Program-made: the position numbers and the translations under genes
Shown: positions 33,418 to 41,274 of the stretch, in pieces
Layout: every line of letters starts with the position of its first letter
Numbering within the stretch: position 1 is the first letter of the stretch
The notes under the pieces: generated by a model
The model's database searches: none
What the model was told of the DNA's origin: nothing
The model's input: the letters and a program-made list of their open reading frames with translations, nothing else
Assembly: GCF_000724625.1 (NCBI RefSeq)
Contig: NZ_CP007139.1
Coordinates: 2,356,001 to 2,420,000, forward strand
From: Fimbriimonas ginsengisoli Gsoil 348
GTDB lineage: Bacteria; Armatimonadota; Fimbriimonadia; Fimbriimonadales; Fimbriimonadaceae
Direction of reading: 5' to 3'
Length of the DNA stretch: 64,000 nucleotides

Positions 33418-34341
33418 GTGAAGGTCAGCATCATTGGCGGTGGCGGGCGTGTGGGATCGGATGCGGCGTATGCGCTCCAATTCGGCGGGATCGTGCGGGA
33501 AATGGCTCTCGTCGACATGAATGCGGAGATGGCCTCCGGCGAGGCGCTCGATCTTCGCCATGGCGCGGCACTCACGTCGAACCAGAAGTTTACGAGTGGC
33601 AGCGATTACGGCATCGTCGACGGTAGCGACTGCGTGGTGATCACCGCCGGCCTGAGGCGAAAGCCGGACGAGACTCGCCTCGAGCTCGTCAACCGGAACG
33701 TTTCCCTCTTCAAATCCATCCTGGAAAACCTGAAGGGAGTGAAGCTGGCGGACGGCGCCACGATCCTGGTGGTTTCTAATCCGGTCGATATCCTTACGCA
33801 CCTGGCGACCGATGCCGGGTTTGTGCCGCCGTCGCAAGTCCTCGGCCTCGGCACCGTCTTGGACACTTGTCGGTTCCGTTCCCTTTTAGCCGACCATTTC
33901 CAGGTGAACGCCACCGATGTGAAAGCGTTGATCCTGGGCGAGCACGGCGACTCCATGGTTCCGATCCTTTCTTCCGCGACGATCGGCGGCGTGCCGATGA
34001 GCACGATTCCGAACTACGAAGCGGAGATCCAAGGCGTGTTTGAATTCACTCGGAAGAGCGGCGCGGAAGTGATCCGGCTCAAGGGTGGCGCCGGTCGCGC
34101 GGTCGGCGTTTCGATCAAGGAAGTTGTGGAAGCGATCGCTCTGAATTCAGAGAAGATCCTTCCGGTTTCCAGCGTTCAGCACGGGAAACTTGGAATTTCC
34201 GACATCGCTCTCTCGCTTCCGACCAAAGTCGGCCGAAAGGGCGTGGTCGAGGTTCTCGAGCCTTCGGTGAACGACTCCGAGCGAGAAGGGCTTCACAAGT
34301 CGGCCCAGTCGCTGAAAGAAGTTCTTGCCCAAATCTCGTAA
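33418..34341 (+). CDS. mdh: Malate dehydrogenase, LDH-like type
   Basis: 307 residues, GTG start. NAD-binding IIGGGGRVGSDAAYAL and acidic VDMN at the second strand. The specificity loop TAGLRRKPDETR has Arg where lactate dehydrogenases have Gln, favouring oxaloacetate/malate. Other motifs are LDH-like: GTVLDTCRFR and LGEHGDSMVPILSSATIGG with the catalytic His. This mixture is known in LDH-like malate dehydrogenases. Lactate activity cannot be excluded. Confidence 0.85.
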   Translation: MKVSIIGGGGRVGSDAAYALQFGGIVREMALVDMNAEMASGEALDLRHGAALTSNQKFTSGSDYGIVDGSDCVVITAGLRRKPDETRLELVNRNVSLFKSILENLKGVKLADGATILVVSNPVDILTHLATDAGFVPPSQVLGLGTVLDTCRFRSLLADHFQVNATDVKALILGEHGDSMVPILSSATIGGVPMSTIPNYEAEIQGVFEFTRKSGAEVIRLKGGAGRAVGVSIKEVVEAIALNSEKILPVSSVQHGKLGISDIALSLPTKVGRKGVVEVLEPSVNDSEREGLHKSAQSLKEVLAQIS

Positions 34342-34394
34342 GTTACGCCGCAACGGTTAGCCGCTGGATTGAAAAAGCCGCTACGATAGTCGCC

Positions 34395-35612
34395 TTGACA
34401 CGGAATCGGGCTTGGTGGCTATTCGGAGGCGCGTGGGTGCTTTTCGCGCTTGGAGCGTGCGGGGGCGGAGGGGGTTCCTCTTCGTCCGGCACGCCTCCAC
34501 CCGATCCTGGCGCGACCCTCGGCGATCCCCTGCCGGGGCTGACCGCCGACCAGTCGACCCGCTTTCAGACCGGCCAACACGATTTTATCGAGGCCGAAAC
34601 GGAGGCGCAAGGAGTGGGTCCGCTCTTCAACGGAACTGCCTGCGCGGAGTGCCACAAGGCGGGCACGATCGGCGGAGCCGGGACCGACTTGGACCGCACC
34701 CGGGTCACCCGTATCGGCGGCGTGCGAGCCGGCGCCTACAGCGATCTGGAGAGTATGGGTGGACCTGTCATGCAGTCTCGCTCTCTGCGGGAATTCGACC
34801 CGTCCTACCCGTGCGTTCCCGAGACGGTACCGTCCGGCGCCGAGTATGTCTCGCACAGGATGGCGACGCCGCTTTTCGGTCTCGGCTTGGTCGAAGCGAT
34901 CCCGGATGCAACGATTCTTGCCGGAGCGGTCGCCAAGGCGGATGGCGTTCAGGGAGTAGCGAACATGGTGCGCAATCCCGATACGGGACGCACCGAACTT
35001 GGCCGTTTCGGCTGGAAGGCGCAGGTCTCCACGCTTCACTGGTTTGCCGGGGACGCTTATCTAAACGAGATGGGAGTTACGAGCCCCTCGTTTCCTAAGG
35101 AGCTCTTGCCGCAGGGACAGCCGATACCGCCGGGTGCCGATACGGTCGCCGATCCGGAAGACAATGGCCGTGACGTCGGCCGCTTCACCGACTTTATGCG
35201 GTTTCTCGCTCCTCCGGTCCCCTCCGCGTTATCCGCTCAGGCGGTTCGGGGAAAGCAACTTTTCGCGCAAATCGCCTGCACCGCTTGCCACACCCCGTCG
35301 ATGCAGACCGGCCCGAACGAGATCGCGGCTTTGGCGAACCGGCCGGTTCCGCTCTACTCCGACCTCCTTTTGCATCGTATGGGATCGCTCGGCGACAACA
35401 TCGTGCAGGGCCAAGCCGCCGGCGATCAGTTCCGCACGGCGCCCCTGTGGGGTCTCCAACATCGCCACTTCTTCCTCCACGACGGCCGCGCCACCACCTT
35501 GGAGCAGGCGATCTCCGACCACGACGGCGAAGCCACCGCCGCGCGAACGCGTTTTTTCGGCCTTGCCGACAATGACCGGGCCGCCTTGCTGGAGTTCTTG
35601 GGCAGCTTGTAA
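34395..35612 (+). CDS. Di-haem c-type oxidoreductase (DUF1111 / thiol oxidoreductase family)
   Basis: 405 residues, apparently from TTG 34395. No ATG or GTG fits better, and the signal sequence (WWLFGGAWVLFALGAC, a lipobox) starts right after. Two haem c sites: CAECH (about residue 80) and CTACH (about 296). The family C-terminus FRTAPLWGLQHRHFFLHDGRATTLEQAI is clear. Members are periplasmic electron-transfer proteins related to MauG-type peroxidases; the substrate is unknown. TACGAT lies seven bases before the start. A Gly/Ser linker follows the lipid anchor. Confidence 0.85.
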   Translation: MTRNRAWWLFGGAWVLFALGACGGGGGSSSSGTPPPDPGATLGDPLPGLTADQSTRFQTGQHDFIEAETEAQGVGPLFNGTACAECHKAGTIGGAGTDLDRTRVTRIGGVRAGAYSDLESMGGPVMQSRSLREFDPSYPCVPETVPSGAEYVSHRMATPLFGLGLVEAIPDATILAGAVAKADGVQGVANMVRNPDTGRTELGRFGWKAQVSTLHWFAGDAYLNEMGVTSPSFPKELLPQGQPIPPGADTVADPEDNGRDVGRFTDFMRFLAPPVPSALSAQAVRGKQLFAQIACTACHTPSMQTGPNEIAALANRPVPLYSDLLLHRMGSLGDNIVQGQAAGDQFRTAPLWGLQHRHFFLHDGRATTLEQAISDHDGEATAARTRFFGLADNDRAALLEFLGSL

Positions 35613-36335
35613 GGGGGGATTTCGTCAGTTGCAAAACCGCTTTGTCGCTGATATTGGTGACTACCGCCCCTCGACCCCGTAGGGGTCCTCAGAAATTAGC
35701 CGCGGGTCGCAGACCCGGGGACAAGGAGCGCAATGCTTCTCGACCCCGATAGGAGGTCGCATAACCTCGTGGAGGGACCGATGCGTGGTATTTAAGGGAC
35801 GGTGACGGTCTAGGTGAAGTCGCCACTTTCGGGGCCGTTTGAGTTCCGCATTTTTCGTGCGGCACACGGCCGTAGCCGCCGATGGCACCTGCCCTCCGGA
35901 ATCCGTTGCACCGTATGCGTTCAAAAGCGAGGGTCCACCGATCCCAGGTCCGGATAACCGAAGATCCTCAACCCGCCCCAAGGGGGCGAAATATCAAAGC
36001 GAAGGGCGGAGCGAAGCGTAGCCCTGGTAAAGAGGCGGACCACCCTCCGAGCCCTGAAAGCGGCGACGTCTGCCTAGAAATATCAGGGGCCCTCGAACAC
36101 GTCGAACACCATGCAACAGGCTCTCCTCGAGGCGAGCTTCACAAGCCATGCCGAACCGGAGGGATGGATCGTTCCGGTCTGCTTCCGTCCTGTTCTGGAC
36201 GTGCGTTAGGTTCTGCGACCGCCTACCGGGGTCGGAGAGGGTGGCAGCCCCCTACCCCGGGTCTGCGACCCGCGGCTATTTTCTTTGATCCCTCCGGGAT
36301 CGTTGAGCCTGCGGCGAACCTCTTAGCGGCCCGCT
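35613..36335. repeat. Gene-free stretch of dispersed repeats
   Basis: 723 bases without a credible gene. 35665-35760 holds GACCCCGTAGGGGTC-type short palindromes and CGGGTCGCAGACCCGGGG. 35970-36065 repeats the blocks seen at 7196-7490 (ATATCAAAGCGAAGGGCGG, AGCCCTGAAAGCGGCGA). 36215-36330 has GACCGCCTACCGGGGTC, CGGGTCTGCGACCCGCGG and GATCCCTCCGGGATC. The right edge runs straight into the truncated PIN toxin. Confidence 0.75.
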
Positions 36336-36416
36336 TCAATTAGGTTCGTGAGGTGGCTCCTTGAGGAAGTTGGAGACCACGTTCGTGTCAACCACCACCG
36401 CCGGACCAAGGGTCAC
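36336..36416 (-). pseudogene. Truncated PIN-domain (VapC-like) toxin
   Basis: A 26-residue frame from GTG 36416, overlapping the antitoxin stop (GTGA). It reads VTLGPAVVVDTNVVSNFLKE and then PPHEPN-stop. VVVDTNVVSNFLKEP is the first strand and helix of PIN toxins with the first catalytic Asp. A full toxin has about 130 residues, so four fifths is missing. The break coincides with the dispersed-repeat block, which probably replaced the rest of the gene. Confidence 0.75.
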
Positions 36417-36610
36417 TGATTAAACGCCCGCTTGTCTTCGTCACGAAGTTGTTCTAGGCGGGCGATGAATGACTCAGGGGTTTCCTCTTTTGGAAGGATG
36501 TCGGCGTATAACGATTTCCGATCCGTGGGAAGCTGCGTCCCCTGCGAGCGCACCAATTCTTCCAGGCTATTGGCACGTTCAAACCTGGTTAGATCGATCT
36601 TGATGCTCAT
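36413..36610 (-). CDS. VapB-like antitoxin beside the truncated PIN toxin
   Basis: 65 residues (SIKIDLTRFERANSLEELVRSQ, LPTDRKSLYADILPKEETPE, ARLEQLRDEDKRAFNQ). Its small size, charge and position directly before a PIN start mark it as an antitoxin; no exact family is recognised. A consensus TATAAT (36629-36634, minus strand) lies 18 bases upstream, with GAGGT before the ATG. It is divergent from rlmN. Toxin function has been lost. Confidence 0.65.
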   Translation of the reverse strand: MSIKIDLTRFERANSLEELVRSQGTQLPTDRKSLYADILPKEETPESFIARLEQLRDEDKRAFNQ

Positions 36611-36628
36611 GGCATGACCTCGACTCCC

Positions 36629-36634
36629 ATTATA
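36629..36634 (-). promoter_or_regulatory. Consensus -10 TATAAT for the antitoxin
   Basis: Perfect TATAAT on the minus strand, 18 bases before the antitoxin ATG at 36610. No good -35 hexamer is seen. Confidence 0.5.
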
Positions 36635-36724
36635 ACGGACGGCAGAGGCGTGTCCTGTATCTCCTCCATCCGAGTTGTCGAGCCTTGGATAGGCGTAGGA
36701 ATGGGGATGCCGGGGACCGAGCGG

Positions 36725-36730
36725 TACACT
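36725..36730 (+). promoter_or_regulatory. -10 element TACACT, six bases before the rlmN start
   Basis: TACACT, TCCTAT, then ATG at 36737. No Shine-Dalgarno. Supports a leaderless start and the shorter protein. Confidence 0.5.
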
Positions 36731-36736
36731 TCCTAT

Positions 36737-37825
36737 ATGACGGCCGATGGCGTTGAGGCCAAGAAACCCTGCTTGGTGGGGATGACGCGGGAGGAGCTGA
36801 CGGCAGCTCTCGCGCCGCGACCGGACGCCAAGCTGCGGGGCAAGCAACTTGCGGCACAGCTTTACAGCCGGGCTCAAGACGATTTCGCCAATATGGCGGA
36901 TCTTCCGCTTGCGTTTCGGCAAGAATTGGGCGAGCGGTTTCAATCCCAGCCGCTCGAGATCGCCGCGCACCGACACTCGACCGACGGAGTGCAAAAACTC
37001 CTTGTCCACAACGGCGACCATCAAGTCTACGAATGCGTTCTGTTGCCCTACGAAGACCGGGTGTCCTGCTGTCTATCGAGCCAGGTCGGCTGCCCGATGG
37101 GGTGCCGATTCTGCGCGACCGGGCTCGGCGGTTTTGACCGAAACCTGACGGCCGGCGAGATCATCGGGCAGTATCTGCTACTCCAACGCATCAGCGAGCG
37201 GCGCGTCTCGCACGTGGTCTTCATGGGGATGGGCGAGCCACTGCTCAATCTCAAAAACGTGCTCAAGTCGGTGCGCTTGATGCATGAAGAGGTAGGGCTC
37301 AGCTATCGGCATATCACGATTTCGACGGTGGGCCTCGTCCCGCAGATCTACGAATTGGCCGAAGAAAAGCTACCGATCCACCTGGCGCTTTCGCTCCACT
37401 CGCCGATCGACGAGGTGCGCGACCGGCTGATGCCGGTTAATCATAAATGGCCGGTTGCCGAGGTGATGAAGGCGATGCGCGACTACTACGTCGCTACTGG
37501 CCGCAAGATTACGTTGGAGTACCTACTGATCAAGGGGATTACCGACACCCCTGAGCAGGCTCAGGAGCTGGCGCGCGTGGTGAAGGGGACGCCGAGCGTG
37601 GTGAACCTTATCCCATTCAATTGGGTGGATACCGAGCAAGGTTTCGCCCGCCCGGAAAAAGAGCGGGTGCAGGCGTTCCGCCGGGTGCTCGAGTCGCGTG
37701 GGGTCAACGTTACCCAGCGGGTCGAACGCGGCCATGACATCGCCGCCGCCTGTGGGCAGCTCGCCGGTCAGCATAAAGGCAAGTTTGCGAGGAGGGAAGC
37801 TCCATCGCTCCCCGTCCTGAACTAG
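36737..37825 (+). CDS. rlmN: 23S rRNA (adenine-2503-C2)-methyltransferase RlmN
   Basis: 362 residues from ATG 36737. Upstream in-frame ATGs would add 41 unconserved residues, and 362 is near the family norm of about 350. The radical-SAM cluster CPMGCRFC (CxxxCxxC) is present, as are VVFMGMGEPLLNLKNV, HITISTVGLVP and LALSLHSP. The enzyme methylates A2503 of 23S rRNA (and A37 of some tRNAs) through a methyl-Cys intermediate; a C-terminal Cys (AAACGQLAGQ) is in place. Confidence 0.95.
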   Translation: MTADGVEAKKPCLVGMTREELTAALAPRPDAKLRGKQLAAQLYSRAQDDFANMADLPLAFRQELGERFQSQPLEIAAHRHSTDGVQKLLVHNGDHQVYECVLLPYEDRVSCCLSSQVGCPMGCRFCATGLGGFDRNLTAGEIIGQYLLLQRISERRVSHVVFMGMGEPLLNLKNVLKSVRLMHEEVGLSYRHITISTVGLVPQIYELAEEKLPIHLALSLHSPIDEVRDRLMPVNHKWPVAEVMKAMRDYYVATGRKITLEYLLIKGITDTPEQAQELARVVKGTPSVVNLIPFNWVDTEQGFARPEKERVQAFRRVLESRGVNVTQRVERGHDIAAACGQLAGQHKGKFARREAPSLPVLN

Positions 37826-37840
37826 GCTCCGATCCCGAGG

Positions 37841-38114
37841 GTGGCACTGGCTTCCAGCCAGTGGGTCCCATGTCCTTCCAGGACATGGCGAACGTACGTT
37901 CGCCAGAATGCCGGTCTGGAGGACCGTTGGTCTCCAGACCGGCTCTTTCCGGACCGGACTCCCTCACCCCCAACCCCCTCTCCCTCGTTCGGCACATACA
38001 TCCGAAGGAGGGAGAGGGGGCTTCGGAAATTCCGCCCTCAACCCTCTGCCCTCCGCCCTTCGAACTCTCCCTCGTCAGGCACAAACATCCTGAGGAGGGA
38101 GAGGGGGCTCCGAA
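37841..38114. repeat. Composite of dispersed hairpins upstream of the Lpt operon
   Basis: 37841-37904: stem CACTGGCT / AGCCAGTG (loop TCC), stem CATGTCCT / AGGACATG (loop TCC) and the palindrome GGCGAACGTACGTTCGCC. These 64 bases recur identically at 47915-47978. 37911-37942 holds an 11-bp hairpin (CCGGTCTGGAG). 37949-38027 and 38061-38114 are two copies of the CCCCCTC / GAGGGGG repeat, the second ending just before the LptC-like gene. Confidence 0.85.
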
Positions 38115-38127
38115 GGGTTATGGTTTT

Positions 38128-38700
38128 TTGTTACTCTGCCTCCTCGCTCTCGCCGGCTGTGTTCCTCCGCGGGCAAAGGAGGCGGAGGGGACGAAGGTGG
38201 AGAAGAAGAAGGATATTCCGGCGCAAAGGATCAATCTGCCGAACGGGGAATCGCTGCAGTATCGGCTCAAAACAAAAGTCGGAGCTCCGCCGGAGCGCGA
38301 GCCGGCTTGGTACGTCAAATGGGTGAACGCGAAAGTCCAGATGACTTCGAACGGGCCGGTTGGCGGGAGAATGGAGGGCGTCTCGGGCAATTTCTTCAAG
38401 GACGGGAAGAAGAGCACGACCTTCCAAGCCCAAAGCGGGCTAGCGGACAAGGCGAATAACATCCTGAATCTTGCCGGCCAGGTACAGGTCGTCGCTCCTA
38501 ATCCCAAGCCGGGCGCGACGAAACCGAGGGCAGTATTGACGTGCGACCGCCTCGTTTACGATGCTACAACCAAACGCTTTAAAGCGCTGGGGCACGTTCA
38601 AGTTGTGGGCGAGGTTGGAACCATAGGTACCCTTTCCGAACTGTGGGCCACCGAGGAGCTTGACCAGGTAGCCACCCCGGACATGTTTATAGCCAAATGA
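38128..38700 (+). CDS. LptC/OstA-like lipoprotein, first gene of the Lpt operon (start uncertain)
   Basis: About 190 residues: a lipobox (LLCLLALAGC), a Lys/Glu linker, then a beta-rich region (YVKWVNAKVQMTSNGPVGGRMEGVSGNFF, LNLAGQVQVVAPNP, RFKALGHVQVVGEVGTIG) with the repeating pattern of LptC/LptA beta-jellyroll proteins. The frame is open back to 37861 but there encodes dispersed repeats. TTG 38128 is the first start that leaves only the signal, although that signal lacks a basic N-terminus. The original 5' end may have been replaced by the repeat. Four-base overlap with the next gene. Confidence 0.6.
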   Translation: MLLCLLALAGCVPPRAKEAEGTKVEKKKDIPAQRINLPNGESLQYRLKTKVGAPPEREPAWYVKWVNAKVQMTSNGPVGGRMEGVSGNFFKDGKKSTTFQAQSGLADKANNILNLAGQVQVVAPNPKPGATKPRAVLTCDRLVYDATTKRFKALGHVQVVGEVGTIGTLSELWATEELDQVATPDMFIAK

Positions 38701-39476
38701 TCCGCTCTACCCTCGCCATCGCCGCCTCGGTCGGGTTGACTGTCGCATTTGCAGCTACCCAAGGCCGGCGGTTTCAATACTCGGACGGCAGCATGACCGT
38801 GTTGTCCACCAGTGGAAGGGCGGAATTAGGCCGGGGAGACGCCTACCACTTTTTCCTGAAGGGCGCCGTCTCCATCGCCTCGCTAGCTCAAGGATTGACC
38901 CTAACCGCGGATACCGTGACTTGCGACACAGCGTTGGGGGCGAACAAGAAGACTGAACTGAGGCATGCCGTCGCCACCGGCGGGGTGCATATGGTCAAGA
39001 CGGTCACCAACAAGGTGGGTAAACAGACCACCGACATCACCGGAACTCGAGCCGACATGCAGAGCGCGCCCAACGGCAGCATCGTGAACCTGGCTGGCCC
39101 GGTTAAGATCGTCAGTCTCGACCAAGTCAAGCGGAAAACCATGACCGCCACCGGCCGCTCTGCGGTCGCCGTTCTAGAGCCCGGAAGTAAGAGCAGCCTC
39201 TCCAGCGGGATCCGCGGAGCCACCCTCCAGGGGCCGGTTCACCTGGTGATGGTTCAATCGAAAGCAGGGACTCAGGGAGATTCGACCCTCGTCGCCGACG
39301 CCGATCGTATGGAAATGAAGAATCTAGGAAAGGTCCCCCAAGTGGTGCTGATCGGCCACGTCAGCGGCCATGGAGAAGGTGCCAGCCGGGTTGGGCGGTT
39401 CAGCGGGATGACCCGGGCCACGATCCAGCTCAACGCCCAAGGCGAAGTCACCGGATTCGGCACGGAGGCAGGCTAG
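38697..39476 (+). CDS. OstA/LptA-like periplasmic protein 1
   Basis: 259 residues with a signal peptide (STLAIAASVGLTVAFAATQG). The repeated beta pattern (TLTADTVTCDTALGANKKTELRHAVATGGVHMV, ITGTRADMQSAPNGSIVNLAGPVKIV, TLVADADRMEM, QVVLIGHVSGHGEG) is that of OstA-like LptA proteins, which form the periplasmic bridge for lipopolysaccharide. It overlaps its neighbours by four bases and one base. Confidence 0.75.
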   Translation: MIRSTLAIAASVGLTVAFAATQGRRFQYSDGSMTVLSTSGRAELGRGDAYHFFLKGAVSIASLAQGLTLTADTVTCDTALGANKKTELRHAVATGGVHMVKTVTNKVGKQTTDITGTRADMQSAPNGSIVNLAGPVKIVSLDQVKRKTMTATGRSAVAVLEPGSKSSLSSGIRGATLQGPVHLVMVQSKAGTQGDSTLVADADRMEMKNLGKVPQVVLIGHVSGHGEGASRVGRFSGMTRATIQLNAQGEVTGFGTEAG

Positions 39477-40447
39477 TGAATTACGCCGCCTGCCTCGGGC
39501 TACTGGCCGCCCTCAGTAGCATCGGCTCCCAGCCGACGAACCTTCAAGCTACCGCCCAAGAGCCCGTTCTGGAAGTCGAGGGCGTAGCGGGGACGATCCG
39601 GATGCGCAATTTCACCCGTTCTCACGTCGACGCCATTTCCGGAGAGACCATAATGACCGGCGTCGGCAATCCCGTGGTCGTGGAAGACACGGGAACGGGG
39701 CTCACCCTGATCGCCAAGTCGATGTCCTGCCGCCTGAAGCAAAACGACAAAGGCGAGTATGTGGTGCAGCAGGCTACGTTGGCCGATGGGGCGCAGGTGT
39801 TGATCGACTCCAGCGTCGCCGCGAAGAGCGCAACCGAACGGGCGAAGCGCGAGAACAAGCCGGCGCCTGCCGCCCCCAAAGAGACCACCAAGACCCGCAT
39901 CGACTCCGATAGCATCGTTTACGTTCTGAACGAGCAGGAGGGGGTGATGACCTTCCCGAAGCCGGTGGAGTACAGCGGGACCAGCGATGGGCGGGCGACG
40001 AAAACCCAGGACAATATCAAGGTGGAAGTTCCCTTCACTCAGCTCACGAAGGCGTCCGGCAGCAAGGGAAGGTTCACGATCCACGTCCCTCTGAGCGCAG
40101 GCGATCCGGTCGAAGCGAGGACGGGCCACCTCGACGGACTGGTGAAGTTCAGCCTCGTCCGGTCCGAGACACCGGCCCCGAAAGCGGGCGTCCCGGTCCC
40201 TCCGGAGGTGACGACGGTAAACGGGGTGGGCGATAGCTTCGACGCGGACTTCGTCAAAGAAGGCGACCCCACGTTAACCCTCACCGGAAACGTCAAGCTC
40301 GACGGGGCCGGCAAGGCGTTCAAAGGATCGGTGACGGGAACCCAGGCGATTTTCACTTTGGACCGCCTTACCCGGCAGGTGACCGGCTACGAATTTGTGG
40401 GTCAGCCCGCAACCACCCGGATCAATACGAAGGTGGGCGGCCGTTGA
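39476..40447 (+). CDS. OstA/LptA-like periplasmic protein 2
   Basis: 323 residues from GTG 39476 (one-base overlap). Signal-like start (AACLGLLAALSSIGSQ), then OstA-type beta repeats (EVEGVAGTIRMRNFTRSHVDAISGETIMTG, LTGNVKLDGAGKAFKGSVTGTQAIFTLDR). The central region is charged. A second OstA-like gene in one operon is unusual; it may form a longer bridge or supply the LptC role. It ends within the start of lptB. Confidence 0.72.
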   Translation: MNYAACLGLLAALSSIGSQPTNLQATAQEPVLEVEGVAGTIRMRNFTRSHVDAISGETIMTGVGNPVVVEDTGTGLTLIAKSMSCRLKQNDKGEYVVQQATLADGAQVLIDSSVAAKSATERAKRENKPAPAAPKETTKTRIDSDSIVYVLNEQEGVMTFPKPVEYSGTSDGRATKTQDNIKVEVPFTQLTKASGSKGRFTIHVPLSAGDPVEARTGHLDGLVKFSLVRSETPAPKAGVPVPPEVTTVNGVGDSFDADFVKEGDPTLTLTGNVKLDGAGKAFKGSVTGTQAIFTLDRLTRQVTGYEFVGQPATTRINTKVGGR

Positions 40448-41274
40448 AGATCGTAGGGAAGGACCTCGTCAAGGTCTATAAGGGACGTCGCGTCGTCAAC
40501 GAGGTGTCTTACGACATTTCACAAGGCGAGATCGTCGGTTTGCTCGGGCCGAACGGGGCGGGTAAGACCACCACGTTCTACATGACGGTCGGCTTGGTAA
40601 AGCCGACGAAAGGTCGGGTCTTTTTCGACGACGTCGATGTGACGAAGTGGCCGATGTACAAGCGGGCCCGGGCCGGAGTCGGCTATCTCCCGCAGGAGCC
40701 GAGCGTCTTCCGCAAACTCACCGTCGAGGACAACCTCCGATTGGTTTTGCAACTCGCGGGTCGAAGCCGGCGCGAGATCAAAGAAAAGATCGCCCAGCTT
40801 TCCGATGAGCTGCACATCAGGCATATCCTGCAAAGCACCGGAAACGTACTCTCGGGCGGCGAGCGCCGCCGCGTGGAGATCGCCCGGGCGCTTGCGACCG
40901 AACCGAAGTTCATCCTACTCGACGAGCCGTTTACCGGCATCGACCCCGTCACGATCGAAGAGATCCAGGAGATCTTGTTCCGGCTTAGGGCCCGAAACAT
41001 CGGCATCTTGATCACCGACCACAACATCTCGGCGACCTTGAGGATCACGGATCGAAATTATATTCTCATCGGTGGCGAGATCTTTGCCCGTGGCACCGGT
41101 CAGGAGATCGCCGGGAACGAAGGGGTGCGCAAGCACTACCTTGGCGCCCAGTTCGGAACCGATATATTCGCGGGACGCGATCCGGATGCGCCGGCGATCG
41201 AGGCCGCGGAAGGTGACGCCGGGCTAGAAGACCAAGCGCCCACCGGTCCGCCGGAGTTCGAGGAGCCGCAGTGA
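40444..41274 (+). CDS. lptB: Lipopolysaccharide export ATPase LptB
   Basis: 276 residues from TTG 40444, overlapping the previous stop (TTGA). Walker A GPNGAGKTTTFYM, signature LSGGERRRVEIARALA, Walker B FILLDEPFTGIDP, H-loop LITDHNI. Strong LptB features: GYLPQEPSVFRKLTVEDNL and YILIGGEIFARGTGQEI. It powers extraction of LPS by LptF/G. The C-terminal about 35 residues are an acidic extension beyond the usual 240. Confidence 0.94.
   Translation: MKIVGKDLVKVYKGRRVVNEVSYDISQGEIVGLLGPNGAGKTTTFYMTVGLVKPTKGRVFFDDVDVTKWPMYKRARAGVGYLPQEPSVFRKLTVEDNLRLVLQLAGRSRREIKEKIAQLSDELHIRHILQSTGNVLSGGERRRVEIARALATEPKFILLDEPFTGIDPVTIEEIQEILFRLRARNIGILITDHNISATLRITDRNYILIGGEIFARGTGQEIAGNEGVRKHYLGAQFGTDIFAGRDPDAPAIEAAEGDAGLEDQAPTGPPEFEEPQ

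Noticed and set aside
36614-36736. Earlier start for RlmN
   Set aside because: The 41 extra residues are unlike the family, and the ATG at 36737 has a -10 hexamer at the leaderless spacing.
37861-38127. N-terminal extension of the LptC-like protein from an upstream ATG
   Set aside because: This part of the frame encodes dispersed hairpin repeats (SLVRHIHPKEGEG and SLVRHKHPEEGEG are the same DNA repeat). A lipoprotein signal starts only afterwards.
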